Shown in pieces: positions 44,923 to 54,416 of a stretch of 64,000 nucleotides of DNA (position 1 is the first letter of the stretch; each line of letters starts with the position of its first letter). The DNA is from Primula veris. Taxonomy: Eukaryota; Streptophyta; Magnoliopsida; Ericales; Primulaceae. The position numbers and the translations under genes were made by a program. The notes beneath the pieces were generated by a model. It did no database searches, had not been told where the DNA came from, and was given only the letters and a program-made list of their open reading frames with translations. The DNA is taken from contig OY821743.1 of NCBI GenBank assembly GCA_963682055.1, forward strand, positions 31,544,702-31,608,701, written 5' to 3'.

Positions 44923-45300
44923 TTTTGGAAGGTAAGTATATAATTAAACAAAAGAAAACATACAAGAAAGGAAAAGAACTTTTTTGTGTGTGGAAGGATA
45001 AGCATATATTAAACAAACCGAACCAAACCAAACAAACATTTACAACTTGAAGCACAGGCGCCCCAAGCTAAAAGAAACGAGAATACAAAACATCTCAGCA
45101 ACTCACAACAGCAACTACTACTACCCAAAAAACATTAGCTATAAGTCAATATGAAAATGGGAAAAGACACTTTGAAAGGAAAAGAACTTGGTTAGCACAG
45201 ATTGCTAACTGAAGTTATATGCGCAAAAATCAATGGTTCATAATATACACCATGCTAATTAGTTACAAACATACAAGACTAAAAAATTCTTAACCTATTA
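44923..45300 (-). mobile_element. LINE 3' end with a second LINE end nested in it
   Basis: The T-run at 44918-44927 followed by GGAAGGTAAGTATATAATTAA is a LINE 3' end on the minus strand. It is interrupted at 44982-45173 by a similar sequence, then resumes. The outer limit on the right is uncertain. Confidence 0.55.
44982..45173 (-). mobile_element. Nested 5'-truncated LINE, 192 bp
   Basis: It is flanked by the 16-bp duplication GAAAGGAAAAGAACTT (44966-44981 and 45174-45189). The left edge has a T-run and GGAAGGATAAGCATATATTA, a close relative of the outer element's own 3' end and of 57054-57095. Only 3' UTR sequence is present. Confidence 0.8.
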
Positions 45301-45305
45301 TCAAT

Positions 45306-45758
45306 TCTGTTTTAAAATTCGCGCTACATAGCGCGAAATAGCGCTTTTTTGGTAAAAAAACGCAACGAAAAATCATGATTTTGGGTGGAATTGCGCTAAA
45401 ATCGCGCTATAGGGGACCAAAAGCGCAAAAGGCGCGAAATTATGGACCAAAAGCGTAAATAGCGAGTTAAAAAAAAACAGCGGATCTAAATAATTAATAT
45501 ATATTGTGTAATTTTCATAAAAGTGTTTGCAGTCTAGATGGTTAAGACAGTGTTGTAATTTTCAGCAGACCCGAGTTCGAAACTCAGCAACAACAATTTT
45601 TTTATACATTTTTTTTTTTTGTTATATATTCTAAAGTTTAGTGCATATTTAGGCAAAAAAAAATACACCGCAAAGCGCTATATAGCAACGCTATTAGCGC
45701 TTTTAGCGTTTCTCTCGAAAAAACGCTATGATAGCGATAACGCTATTTAAAACACTGA
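45306..45758. mobile_element. hAT-type MITE with GCGCTA-rich ends and an internal tRNA-like segment
   Basis: The 8-bp duplication TTATCAAT flanks it (45298-45305 and 45759-45766). The ends are TCTGTTTTAAAATTCGCGCT and, reversed, TCAGTGTTTTAAATAGCG. Subterminal regions are dense in GCGCTA, AGCGC and GCGAAA words. It has no transposase. Confidence 0.82.
45533..45598 (+). repeat. tRNA-like (SINE-head-like) segment
   Basis: It has an A-box-like CTAGATGGTTAAGAC and a B-box-like GAGTTCGAAACTC, about 35 bp apart, which could form D and T arms. The acceptor stem does not pair and the central arm is poor, so this is not a functional tRNA gene. A SINE head captured or grown inside the MITE is possible. 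Confidence 0.5.
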
Positions 45759-45907
45759 TTATCAATATGTCATTAGCGAAACACTGTGAGGAAAACCATA
45801 AGGCTCTAATGATAATAGGCTATAATGATTGGAGACATTACTTTTTGATAATACTCTAGTAATTAATAAGTTTGGAAATGATGAAGTTATCTGAAAGGAT
45901 AATATAA

Positions 45908-46916
45908 TGGGTAATTTTACTTTCACGTCAGCTTGGAACGCCCTAAGAGATAAAAATATTACCAGCTGGGTGCATAAAATATATTGGGATAATTATATAC
46001 CTTTGAAGATCACTTGCTTTGTTTGGATACTTCTCAACTTTGCGATTCCTCTTGACTCTGCATTAACAAATTAAATTTGGTGTTAATTTAGTTTCAAAGT
46101 GTGAATGTTGTGGTAACTCAGTTGAGAATAGAAATCATTTGTTCAGTATGGGTAAAATTGCTACAAAAGTTTGAGGCTATTTTGAAAATATTATGGGAGT
46201 AAAATGTTCAAATATTTCTATTAGAGGGAGAATTATGAAGTGGTGGACTTCTGCAAATAATAGCATCTCGGATCTAAGTGGTAAAGTTCTCAAAATTCTT
46301 CCTTCCTACATTGTTTGGTGTATTTGGAAAGCAAGGTGTAAAAGCAGATTCGACAATAAAGAGATGAAATATGAAGCTATTTGCATTGAAGTGGAAAAAC
46401 TCCTACAATTACACAAAAAAAAGTAAATTTTTCCCTAAAAATTGGAGTCTTATTTCCTTTGATATTATGTACAAAGCTCCAAGAGTTAAAAAAGTCAAAA
46501 TGGTGAAGTGGGTTCTTCCTCCTTCTGGATACATAAAATTGAATACAGATGGTTGTTTTAAATCATCTATTAATTCTAGTGGTGTTGAGGGAATTATTAG
46601 AGATCATTTAGGAAAACCTATATTGGGTTTTGAAGACAAAATCAAATGTATTTCTATTATTTATTCTGAAGCAGCTGCTATAATATTTGGGCTAAGATTG
46701 GTTAATTCCAACAAAATTATTATAGAGAGTGATTCTTCTCAACTCATCAATATTCTAAAAGGTAATTCAGCAGATCCATGGCATATAAGGCACTTAATAG
46801 CAGAAATAAAAAGATTATTAAAAGAGAAGACGTACCAAGTAACTATTCATTATTTTAATAAAAGGGCAACTAGTAACTATTCATTATTAAGAAATATATG
46901 TTTAAAATTAGTATAG
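45908..46916 (+). pseudogene. LINE ORF2 C-terminus: zf-RVT and RNase H
   Basis: 45908-46190 gives FTFTSAWNALRDKNITSWVH then a PLKITCFVWILLNFAIPLDS segment, the zf-RVT pattern, with stops and a shifted CECC-type cluster. 46193-46426 is open (IVWCIWKARCKSRFDNKEM), overlapped by 46371-46916 in another frame. The latter has an RNase H fold: PPSGYIKLNTDGCFKSSINS, a GIIRDHLGKP segment, SEAAAIIFGLRL and IIIESDSSQLINIL. It is the C-terminal part of a plant L1-type element, plus strand, inactivated by frame changes. Confidence 0.8.
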
Positions 46917-48059
46917 AATATTCAGCAGAGCAAACTCCCTCATTGTAAGTCTACTACCACATTCAATCAGAAGTCCGTGGAAGCGTAGACTTACATAAGG
47001 GACGGCAAAACCCAAAGGAACAAAGAGAATTGAGGAAGGGCGAGAGTCTCCAAGAAAACAGTTCGGTAGTATTTAAACTTCAGCATTTTAACTTATCTCT
47101 AGTAAATTTACATTGTTTATGTTGATTAAAGTATCACAAACAAATAGGGTATAGATTTCATTTGTATTTATTTGTCAAGATAAGAGATAATACTCTTAAA
47201 GCGATAATAGTTGATCGATAGGTATAATAATACTTACTGTCAAGAAAGCAAAGAATGAACTTTAAGGCGGGTATATCTTGATCGATAGATATGATACTTT
47301 CTCTTGGGGTGTTCCATGTTGGCTTGCTTTTATTTAATAGGTTGAAAAAGAGAAAATTAAGGCGAACAATTTATTGAAAAAACAAATGGTTGGAATGTAT
47401 AATTTCAGAACAAAGCTAATTATCAAAGATAGCAAGAATCCCAAGAAGCAAGTGCTAGCTGTTTGAAAAGGGATAAGGAAGTCGAGGCACCTAGTGCTAC
47501 TCTTGAAGGTGAGTGGAATATATTACAAGTTCAATTATGAAATGAATTGCAGATTATGGAGTTGAGTGGGACTAAAGGTGTTTGGTATCTTTTACACGAA
47601 TTCTTTTAACTAAGGATTATGTAGTTACATATAGTAATAGCATGAAGGAGCATATGTTAATCTTAATTTGTGAACCAATTTGGACTTTGAGAAAAATATA
47701 TTAGTTTATATTACTGTATGATTTACTATTCTCATTGGGAAGAGATAGAAATACTGCAAAAACCTTAATTAAATTTAAAATTGTGTAGTTTTGCAATTAA
47801 ATTTAATTTTTTTTAACAGTCCTTGATGTGTCTCATATATAATGAAACGAAACCAATTTAGGAAAAGCAACATGCGTTTAATTTTGACTTAGCAATCACA
47901 ATACATACAGAAGCTGAACATGCAAATTTAATTTCTATTTCTTAATTATGTAACTCACATCCATACTCTTTTTTGTAGGAACTAGTATGAAGATGACAAT
48001 TGATTCTCAGAATATTGAAATTGCAGCTTAATATATCCAAAATGATAGCAATTCAAGAT
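46917..48059. other. LINE 3' flank and AT-rich spacer
   Basis: 46920-47070 probably continues the LINE 3' end (GTAGACTTACATAAGGGACG). 47340-47450 has a short Lys-rich open stretch (KANNLLKKQMVGMYNFRTKL) that I cannot assign. Nothing else is seen. Confidence 0.4.
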
Positions 48060-48268
48060 GGATATGCGTATTCGCCAGTTGTGCTCGTTACACGATATCT
48101 TGGTTCGGCACGTCTTTAAAGAGGCGAATTAGGCTGCTAGCTTTATGGCCGATTGCACGTGCGCTCCGCAGGCTTCTCAGATCTTCTCCCATAGACGGTA
48201 TTTACCATACGGCATTGGCGGGATTTTAAAATTAGATAAGTTGGGTACTCACCATATTAGAACATGAT
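48060..48268 (+). pseudogene. LINE RNase H C-terminal fragment
   Basis: It reads RQLCSLHDILVRHVFKEAN-stop, then AASFMADCTCAPQASQIFSH, continuing to an in-frame stop after HHIRT. The HVFKEAN...A.FMA pattern is the C-terminal end of RNase H in plant LINEs. It is GC-richer than its surroundings and comes from a different LINE family from the one at 45908-46916. Confidence 0.65.
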
Positions 48269-49039
48269 GTATAGTTTTGTTAATTAACTAATTATTTCAT
48301 TTGTCATGTATTTTTCATTTTCGCGGACTTGATGTGCTCTCACTTATGTTCGGACGGTTTGGTTCATTGTCCCCCTCCCAGTACTTTACTTGCGTGGTTA
48401 TTTATATACAGCTATGGGTCTATTCTTTAACCCCACTCTTTGGAGAATTGTTCGTTAAAAAAAATTGATACCTTGGCTTGTATGTTAACTATGAGCTCAT
48501 CTGAGAATCTTGTGCTCAGAAGTTTTTGCGGTATGTTATTATTTTAGTGTTTTGGCATGAAATCGGTATATTTAAAAAAATACTAACTTTGTTAGCGGAT
48601 ATTGCTAACTCAAGAAGCTCACATGACTTAAGAGGAGTCAGAAGATTAGAGAGAAATCAAAGTCAGAAGATTCAAGACAGTTAGTGACTTAAGAGGAGTC
48701 GATATGTTTTTACTGGAAGCTAGAACTTTGAATAACGTGGAGTACACGGTTGAGCCAGACTCTTTCAGTCTATAGGTTTTGTAAGACGAATTTCAGCGAA
48801 ATGATTGTATATATTGTTGCATATTGATCCAAACAGTCTCAAGGCAGTGGTGTCTTGCGCAAGCTGCAGCAGTTTATAGCCTACACACCTAGCATTTTGC
48901 ATTGTTCTGTCTTGCACAGACGGCAGCGTCTTTTCTATAGTTATTTCGCAAATTAAGGTTTATTTATAAGGGTTATTATATAAACCCATTTATGACTCCA
49001 GAACAAATAACACAAATTAAAGAACCCTTCAAGGATATA
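48269..49039. other. Spacer, nothing recognised
   Basis: GACTTAAGAGGAGTC appears twice (about 48627 and 48688) within a short imperfect duplication. No gene is visible. Confidence 0.45.
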
Positions 49040-49559
49040 CAACGGTACTAGTGAGGTACCTGGATGCTTTCGCAACTTAGTTTTTTATTATGATGCATGT
49101 ATGTATGAAAACTCTTTATGCCGCGCTTTACCTCATTTGTAAATGTAGTCATCTTTATCACAATAGGATAACCCTATTCACTTAAATACATATAGAGAAC
49201 TCCATGCAAGTAGTGAATTTTTTCAATATTACATTGATCAATTTAGAAAAGACGTTCTACCCATATTATACGGAATGCTCAAGACAAAAGTTGATGGAAA
49301 TGACAATGATGTAATCTTTCTTTTTGTGTATTCTTTTTCCTAATGTAGCCTTCTTTTTTATATGTCATTTCTTATAAAGAGAGGTTGCACGTGTATGCTT
49401 ACGAGCAATTATAGTTTTTTCTTCAATCAAATTTTCGCATTAATATGCGAATATTATGGCCATATCCAATCCAATTTATTTTGTGCAATGAATTTTTAGA
49501 TGTACTAAAGCCACTTAAGATTGTGTTAAGCTGACAAAAAGTTATAAACAACAGGAATC

Positions 49560-49681
49560 GTTCATCGGGTATATATAGTTGTTCCGGCCCAAGGCAAAAA
49601 GCCCATTACGTTGCATTAGTTAACTCGTATACATTACCCTAGTTGTCAAGGCGGCGAACACAAATCTAGAGTTGTTGCAAA
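49560..49681 (+). promoter_or_regulatory. Promoter of copy 3 first exon
   Basis: TTCCGGCCCAAGGCAAAAAG is followed by CCCATTACGTTGCATTAG, then TATACATTACCCTAGTTGTC and AAGGCGGCGAACAC before the ATG. The GGCCCA and GCCCAT words are site II-like and ACCCTAG is telo-box-like. Their conservation among the three copies exceeds that of the coding parts. Confidence 0.5.
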
Positions 49682-49803
49682 ATGGAAAGCAACATAGCCA
49701 ATGAAAATGATGAAGAATCTGAAGACGAAGACGATAATGACGAAAAACGCCGTATGACTATGGAATACATTATAAAACGAATAAGTGATCTACCAGATAA
49801 AAG
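49682..49803 (+). CDS. First exon of unrecognised gene, copy 3 (open)
   Basis: ATG 49682 opens 40 codons plus two bases to a GTAATT donor. The protein start is MESNIANENDEESEDEDDND, then basic EKRRMTMEY and the hydrophobic IIKRISDLPDK. The acidic run and the RISDLPD end recall the beginning of some F-box proteins, but no matching second exon was found downstream. The exon does not join in frame to the basic-protein exons at 54365 or 55631. It is the only one of the three copies that keeps the full acidic reading frame. Confidence 0.5.
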
Positions 49804-50252
49804 GTAATTGATTTCTTCTTTTCTTGTAAACATATTTCAATTGATGTGTGAAATTTATCTCTTTAATATAATCACATAAAAACCTTAGTAACTGATCAAA
49901 TTGATATTTTTATATATTTATTTTTTCAGTTTATATGTTTATTTATGAACTTATGTATGTATGCTTGATATCTCTGGACGGCTTGTTTTGCATTTTTGGA
50001 CTATTCTATGTGACCATCAAGGTTTCTCATATGGTAATGAATTCGTGAATTTTAATTTAACAAAAAAAATTTGCTGATTTTATGTGCATTTCTTCAATTT
50101 ACCTTATACATTTGTTAAACAGATGAGAATATCGCATCAAAGCAAGTCTTTTTAAAATAAAATAAAATAGTACACTATCCTTTTGAGGGAGATGCGCTTT
50201 GATGAGTATCTAAAACTAATATGACGTCGTTTTATAATTAATAACCTCTCTT

Positions 50253-50366
50253 ATGCTAGGGAGGAGCTTGTAACTTTTTGTTCGTCTTCTATGCCCGACC
50301 AACTAGATCTTAACTTTGTAATGATTTAAATTAATATAAGTCTTATTTGTTTTAAAAGAAAAAAAA
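50253..50366 (+). mobile_element. 114-bp poly(A)-tailed insertion in copy 3
   Basis: It is flanked by AACCTCTCTT (50243-50252 and 50367-50376) and ends in an A-run after TTTGTTTTAAAAG. A 5'-truncated LINE or a SINE. Copy 2 has no counterpart at the matching place (about 37916-37935). Confidence 0.75.
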
Positions 50367-50700
50367 AACCTCTCTTTATAGGTAATGGGCTTTAGGGATC
50401 CAACTCAATCATGCAAAAAAACATAAAACATCTTATCAACATATTATTTTTATATACATAAACAGAGGTCACGTACTTGTTGGCCTGATTAACTATGCGA
50501 GGAACCTCGATCAAATTAATGAAAACTCAAAAGAAACTTATAAATTAACCCAGGCTAATAGTTTAACAATAATTCAATCAAGTCCATGATTATCTACTAA
50601 AATGAAACTCCCCTTTTAACTTTTTTTTTTTTTACTAATTATAACTGTAACTTTTCTTTTTTTTGAAGCCTATACTAAGTTTTCTATAAATTTTTAAGAT

Positions 50701-51142
50701 TTTGTGAGTTTCTGGACATAATCTGAGAAAATCATGTAGGTACATAAATATATTTATATACCAAAATGTGTGCTTACCCGAAGGCTTAAAAATATAATTC
50801 ACTTTCGCCATTTTTTTTTAATGAGTGGTGAGAAAAACCACATTTTTATTTATATATTGATGAAAGAAATAAAAATTAGGAATAATTTGCCATTTTGAGT
50901 ACTTGTTTTCCTGGTAATTTAATTTACTAATCTTACCTTTCCAAAAAGCAAGTTTAATCTTAGAGTGGATATCAATATTCTCTAAATATGGATATATCTA
51001 ACTTCTTATTTATCATAGTTTAAGAATAGTTTTGCATTTCAGGGTCCAACACTAGCAAACAAAAACGGCCTATTATATAAAAAGATTTACAGCCTCAAAA
51101 AGTTTCAACAAACTGCTGCTAACTCAGAAATAATAAGAAGAA
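50701..51142. other. AT-rich spacer with a possible LINE 3' end
   Basis: The T-run near 50810 followed by AATGAGTGGTGAGAAAAACC and ACATTTTTATTTA resembles LINE 3' ends on the minus strand. No gene. Confidence 0.4.
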
Positions 51143-51286
51143 AAACCCTAATTGTTACAAGCTAATGACAGGTGTCAGAATATGAAAGAGTATAAATACA
51201 CAGCCAATTGTCCTGCTATATCTACGCTGCCGTTTTCTCCCAAGCCCTAGCTACTGCATCTTTCTAATTTTGTCCCGGGCATTAAG
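51143..51286 (+). promoter_or_regulatory. Promoter and 5' UTR exon of the basic-protein gene
   Basis: A telo-box AAACCCTA lies at 51143-51150 and a TATA box TATAAATA at 51191-51198. They are followed by a pyrimidine-rich leader (CTGCCGTTTTCTCCCAAGCC) and an apparent donor AAG|GTACTA at 51286/51287. This arrangement is common for plant translation and chromatin genes. Transcription start is inferred at about 51220-51230. Confidence 0.6.
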
Positions 51287-52047
51287 GTACTAAATATATT
51301 ACCCAAATTTTTAGTATTAAAAATTATTCATGTTATTTTTGAAAGGATGACTAATTTTAACACTGATATGAACTTTTATTTGGTGTTAGTTTTTTTTTTT
51401 ATCAACGTTATAAGATCCCAATTTTCAATATTCACACATTTGCCTGATCATCATGTTACCATATTTGAATTATGGTTAAATGCTTTCTTTTTTCTTTTTG
51501 TAAACTTGAACTTGTATTCAATGCTTTATATCCATATAAAGAGTTGTTAATCTTTTCATTTCCAGATAAGGAACATTTTTATTTTGATCTATGTATGTTA
51601 AATCTTACGCTGGATCACTAATAAAGGTCAAGATAGTTTCCAGAATTGCGAAACGTTTGATGCCCTATCTTTTCTGTATATTAACGCATGTCTAAATCTC
51701 ATGCTTCTTTTATCCGGAAGACTAAACAATAGTTGTTGACAAAAAGGAAGGTAATTTAGTTTTAAAGTTGAATGAAATTGTTTCTAAAATATGTGTAAAA
51801 TAATTCCTATACATTTGTTTTTTCAAAAATACTAATTCTTAGAAAAAACAAACTTTATCATATTATAAGTAACAAATAATTATCCTGAGAAAGGTTTTTT
51901 CTTCGAAAGATTTGTTAAATATAGAAATTCTTTCAAAAATAAATCAAATTAAAAAAAAAAAAAAAAGTTGCTTTCGCTAAGGAAAAAATTTCCTTAATAA
52001 AAAATTCTTTTCAAAATCAGCTATTTTTCTTAAATAAAATTTAGAGC

Positions 52048-53207
52048 AATTACCAAAAACCTACCTTTATCCAATCAAAATACCAAAAACATAACCTACA
52101 AACTATTAATAAACAAAAACATACATTCAATAAAAAAAAAATCCAAAAACCTGATCCCCTACTCTCAATCGCTGCTCCTTCTTTCCCCTCTCTCTTTCTT
52201 CGCTTTCTATCTCTCTCTCCTCTCTCCATCCTCTCTCTCATTTATCTCTTTGTGTTCTCTCTCTTCTCTGTGCTCTCCCTCTCCTCCTTCTCTCTACTCT
52301 CTCCTTGCCCTCTCTCTCATTTCTATCACTCTGCTCTCTCTACGTTCAAAACCACTGCAACTACCTTTCTTTAAAATATATCATACCCTCAATTTAGAGT
52401 TAATATATTCTTTCTAGAGTTCGTACCTTTATTTATAGTTCATACTCTCATTTTAGAGTTAATCTACTCTCTCTAGAGTTCATACACATATTTCTAGTTC
52501 ATACCTCAATTTTATAGTTCATGTCCATATTTGCAAATTGCATACCTTTAGTTATAGAGATCATACCCTCATTTTATTGTTCATAGTATCTTTTTAGAGT
52601 ACATACTCTTATTTTTATAATTTATATCCATATTTGAAAAATTCATACAATTAATTGTAGAATTCATACCATTTTTCTTTGAATTCATATCCTCTTTCAA
52701 AGTTTATATATACTCTTATTTTTATTATTCATATTCTATATCCTCATTTTTAGAATTTAAACTTTTATTTGTAGAGATCATACCCTCATTTTAGAGTTCA
52801 TACCATTTTTATGGAGTTTATATCACTATCTGGCCTGAAATTTCAATTGACCAATATATCAAACTCGTATGGGCAAACCAACATCACAAATCAACTCAAA
52901 AGCCCAAAAACCTGCAATATGATATATAATTAGACTTATCGGGTCGAATATATCAAAAATAAATCTCTGATTTACCAATATACGCCATAACAATAAAAAA
53001 ACCAAAAATAACCATGAAGATAGAGAAAGTAGAGAAAGAGAGAGAGAGAAAAACACGAGAGAAAGTGTGAATGATGAAAGGATACAGAGATAGAAGAGAG
53101 AGAGAGATGTGTGTGTGAATGAGTAAGGAAGAGAGAAATAGAGGAGAGATAGGGAGTTTGGTATGTTTTTGGTTATCAAAATTTATAACAGTATGTTTTT
53201 GGTAATT
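52048..53207. mobile_element. Foldback transposon in the 5' UTR intron
   Basis: Ends AATTACCAAAAACCTACC and, reversed, AAATTACCAAAAACATAC pair, and CCAAAAACATA recurs just inside each. A CT-rich block at 52170-52345 is mirrored by a GA-rich block at 53030-53155. The middle (52376-52850) is a tandem field of TTCATACCCTCATTTTTAGA-type units. No transposase and no clear target duplication are seen. Frames in the CT/GA blocks are artefacts. Confidence 0.7.
52376..52850. repeat. Tandem repeat, AGAGTTCATACCCTCATTTT type
   Basis: About twenty degenerate copies of a 22-30-bp unit: AGTTCATACTCTCATTTTAG, AGTTCATACCTCAATTTTAT and similar. It lies wholly inside the foldback element. Confidence 0.75.
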
Positions 53208-54219
53208 TACTTTCAAAAACAATATTCTTTGTTAATTTTTGCATAAAATTTCTCTTAAGTACTAGTTCCAAAAAAAATTGTTTAGACACATATTATGCTA
53301 TTTGTAAAAGGCAAAAAACTTCGATATTTTTGTAATAAGAAATAAACTTCTTTTTATGAACTCGTGTTTTCTAGAAAAAATATATATAATATTATTGTTT
53401 TTTACGAGAAAAGTTTCATTTTAAAAAATGTGCCTTTTTCCAAAAAAGAGAACTTCTTTTGAAAAGGGTCGGTTTTGATGCTTTCATTAATTTGGTGACT
53501 TAAATGTTAATTTCAAAACTATATCAGTGTGATTTTATGTAATTAAAACTTTTGAAGTTAAATATATCATTTTCCATCTAAAAAACTAACTCTAGGCCAC
53601 TAAATTAAAAACGTTGATAAAAAGAGGTCACTAAATCGAATTTTTAAAAACTGAGGTTCTCAATCAAAATTCATCCAAAACAAAAGTTAGTAAAGTTAAA
53701 TTTACCCTAAACAGAAGTTCTTAATAAGTGAATTTTTTGTATCAAATTTATAATCTAAACCAAAACCGTAGCTTCATTTTTAATGATCTCTCAATGTTGC
53801 ACAAAACAAAAATTAACAAGATATGAAGTATTTATTACTATTTTATGGTGAGGACGCTTCTTATGGTTGAGTTCAATGTCAATCGTTTTTCATATATACG
53901 TTCATGTTATGTAAAGATCACCGATTTTTTTTCAATTTGGGCCTTACAAATGTTGGAGATGGCATAGGTCGAAATGTCATATTGGCAACTCTATTGGCAA
54001 TAGGACATTTACTCTTTCTTTTTAAAAATTATAGGTTACCTTTACCTCGGACAAAACCCTATTGGCAACCCTTTATAATGGTTTATGGAAACGGTTTTAA
54101 TCTACTTACAAGAAATTTAGAGATATACTCGTAGATATTACAGGGTGAAATAATTGCTGAATCTTTTTTTTTATGAGATTAAGCAAAAAAAAGAACAATT
54201 CATAAAATGAGATTAATGT

Positions 54220-54330
54220 ATACGTTTTTTTTTTATAAATGGTGGGAAAAAACCCACATGTATGTTTATAAGTAAGTAAGTAAAATAAAAATGTGGGGGG
54301 AAAACCTAGCATGAATGCATGTTTTATAAG
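54220..54330 (-). mobile_element. LINE 3'-end-like fragment in intron
   Basis: A T-run followed by ATAAATGGTGGGAAAAAACC and CACATGTATG is the reverse complement of a plant LINE tail. Similar pieces lie at 50810, 54690 and inside inverted repeat 2 (42998). No target duplication was found here. Confidence 0.35.
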
Positions 54331-54416
54331 CTGATTACTCATTGACAGTTCTTGTTTTTAACAGGTCTTTCCAGACTTATCATTATTTATAGCTACTTCA
54401 AGCTACAGAAGCTGAA

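Larger units (their letters stand above)
49040..50700 (+). repeat. Segmental duplication, copy 3
   Basis: It is collinear with 34988-35094 plus 36510-38260, with many substitutions. It contains the best-preserved first exon and promoter. The 114-bp insertion at 50253-50366 is absent from copy 2. Confidence 0.8.

Noticed and set aside
45533..45598. Functional tRNA gene
   Set aside because: The T arm is plausible but there is no acceptor stem and the anticodon arm is weak. It is kept as tRNA-like only.
46193..46426. Independent host gene at 46193-46916
   Set aside because: The zf-RVT and RNase H signatures identify it as the C-terminal part of a LINE.
51347..51550. Hydrophobic 67-codon frame
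   Set aside because: It lies in the proposed 5' UTR intron, is AT-rich and has no supporting feature.
52050..53222. Ser/Leu- and Arg/Glu-rich frames in the CT/GA blocks
   Set aside because: Low-complexity artefacts of polypyrimidine and polypurine DNA.
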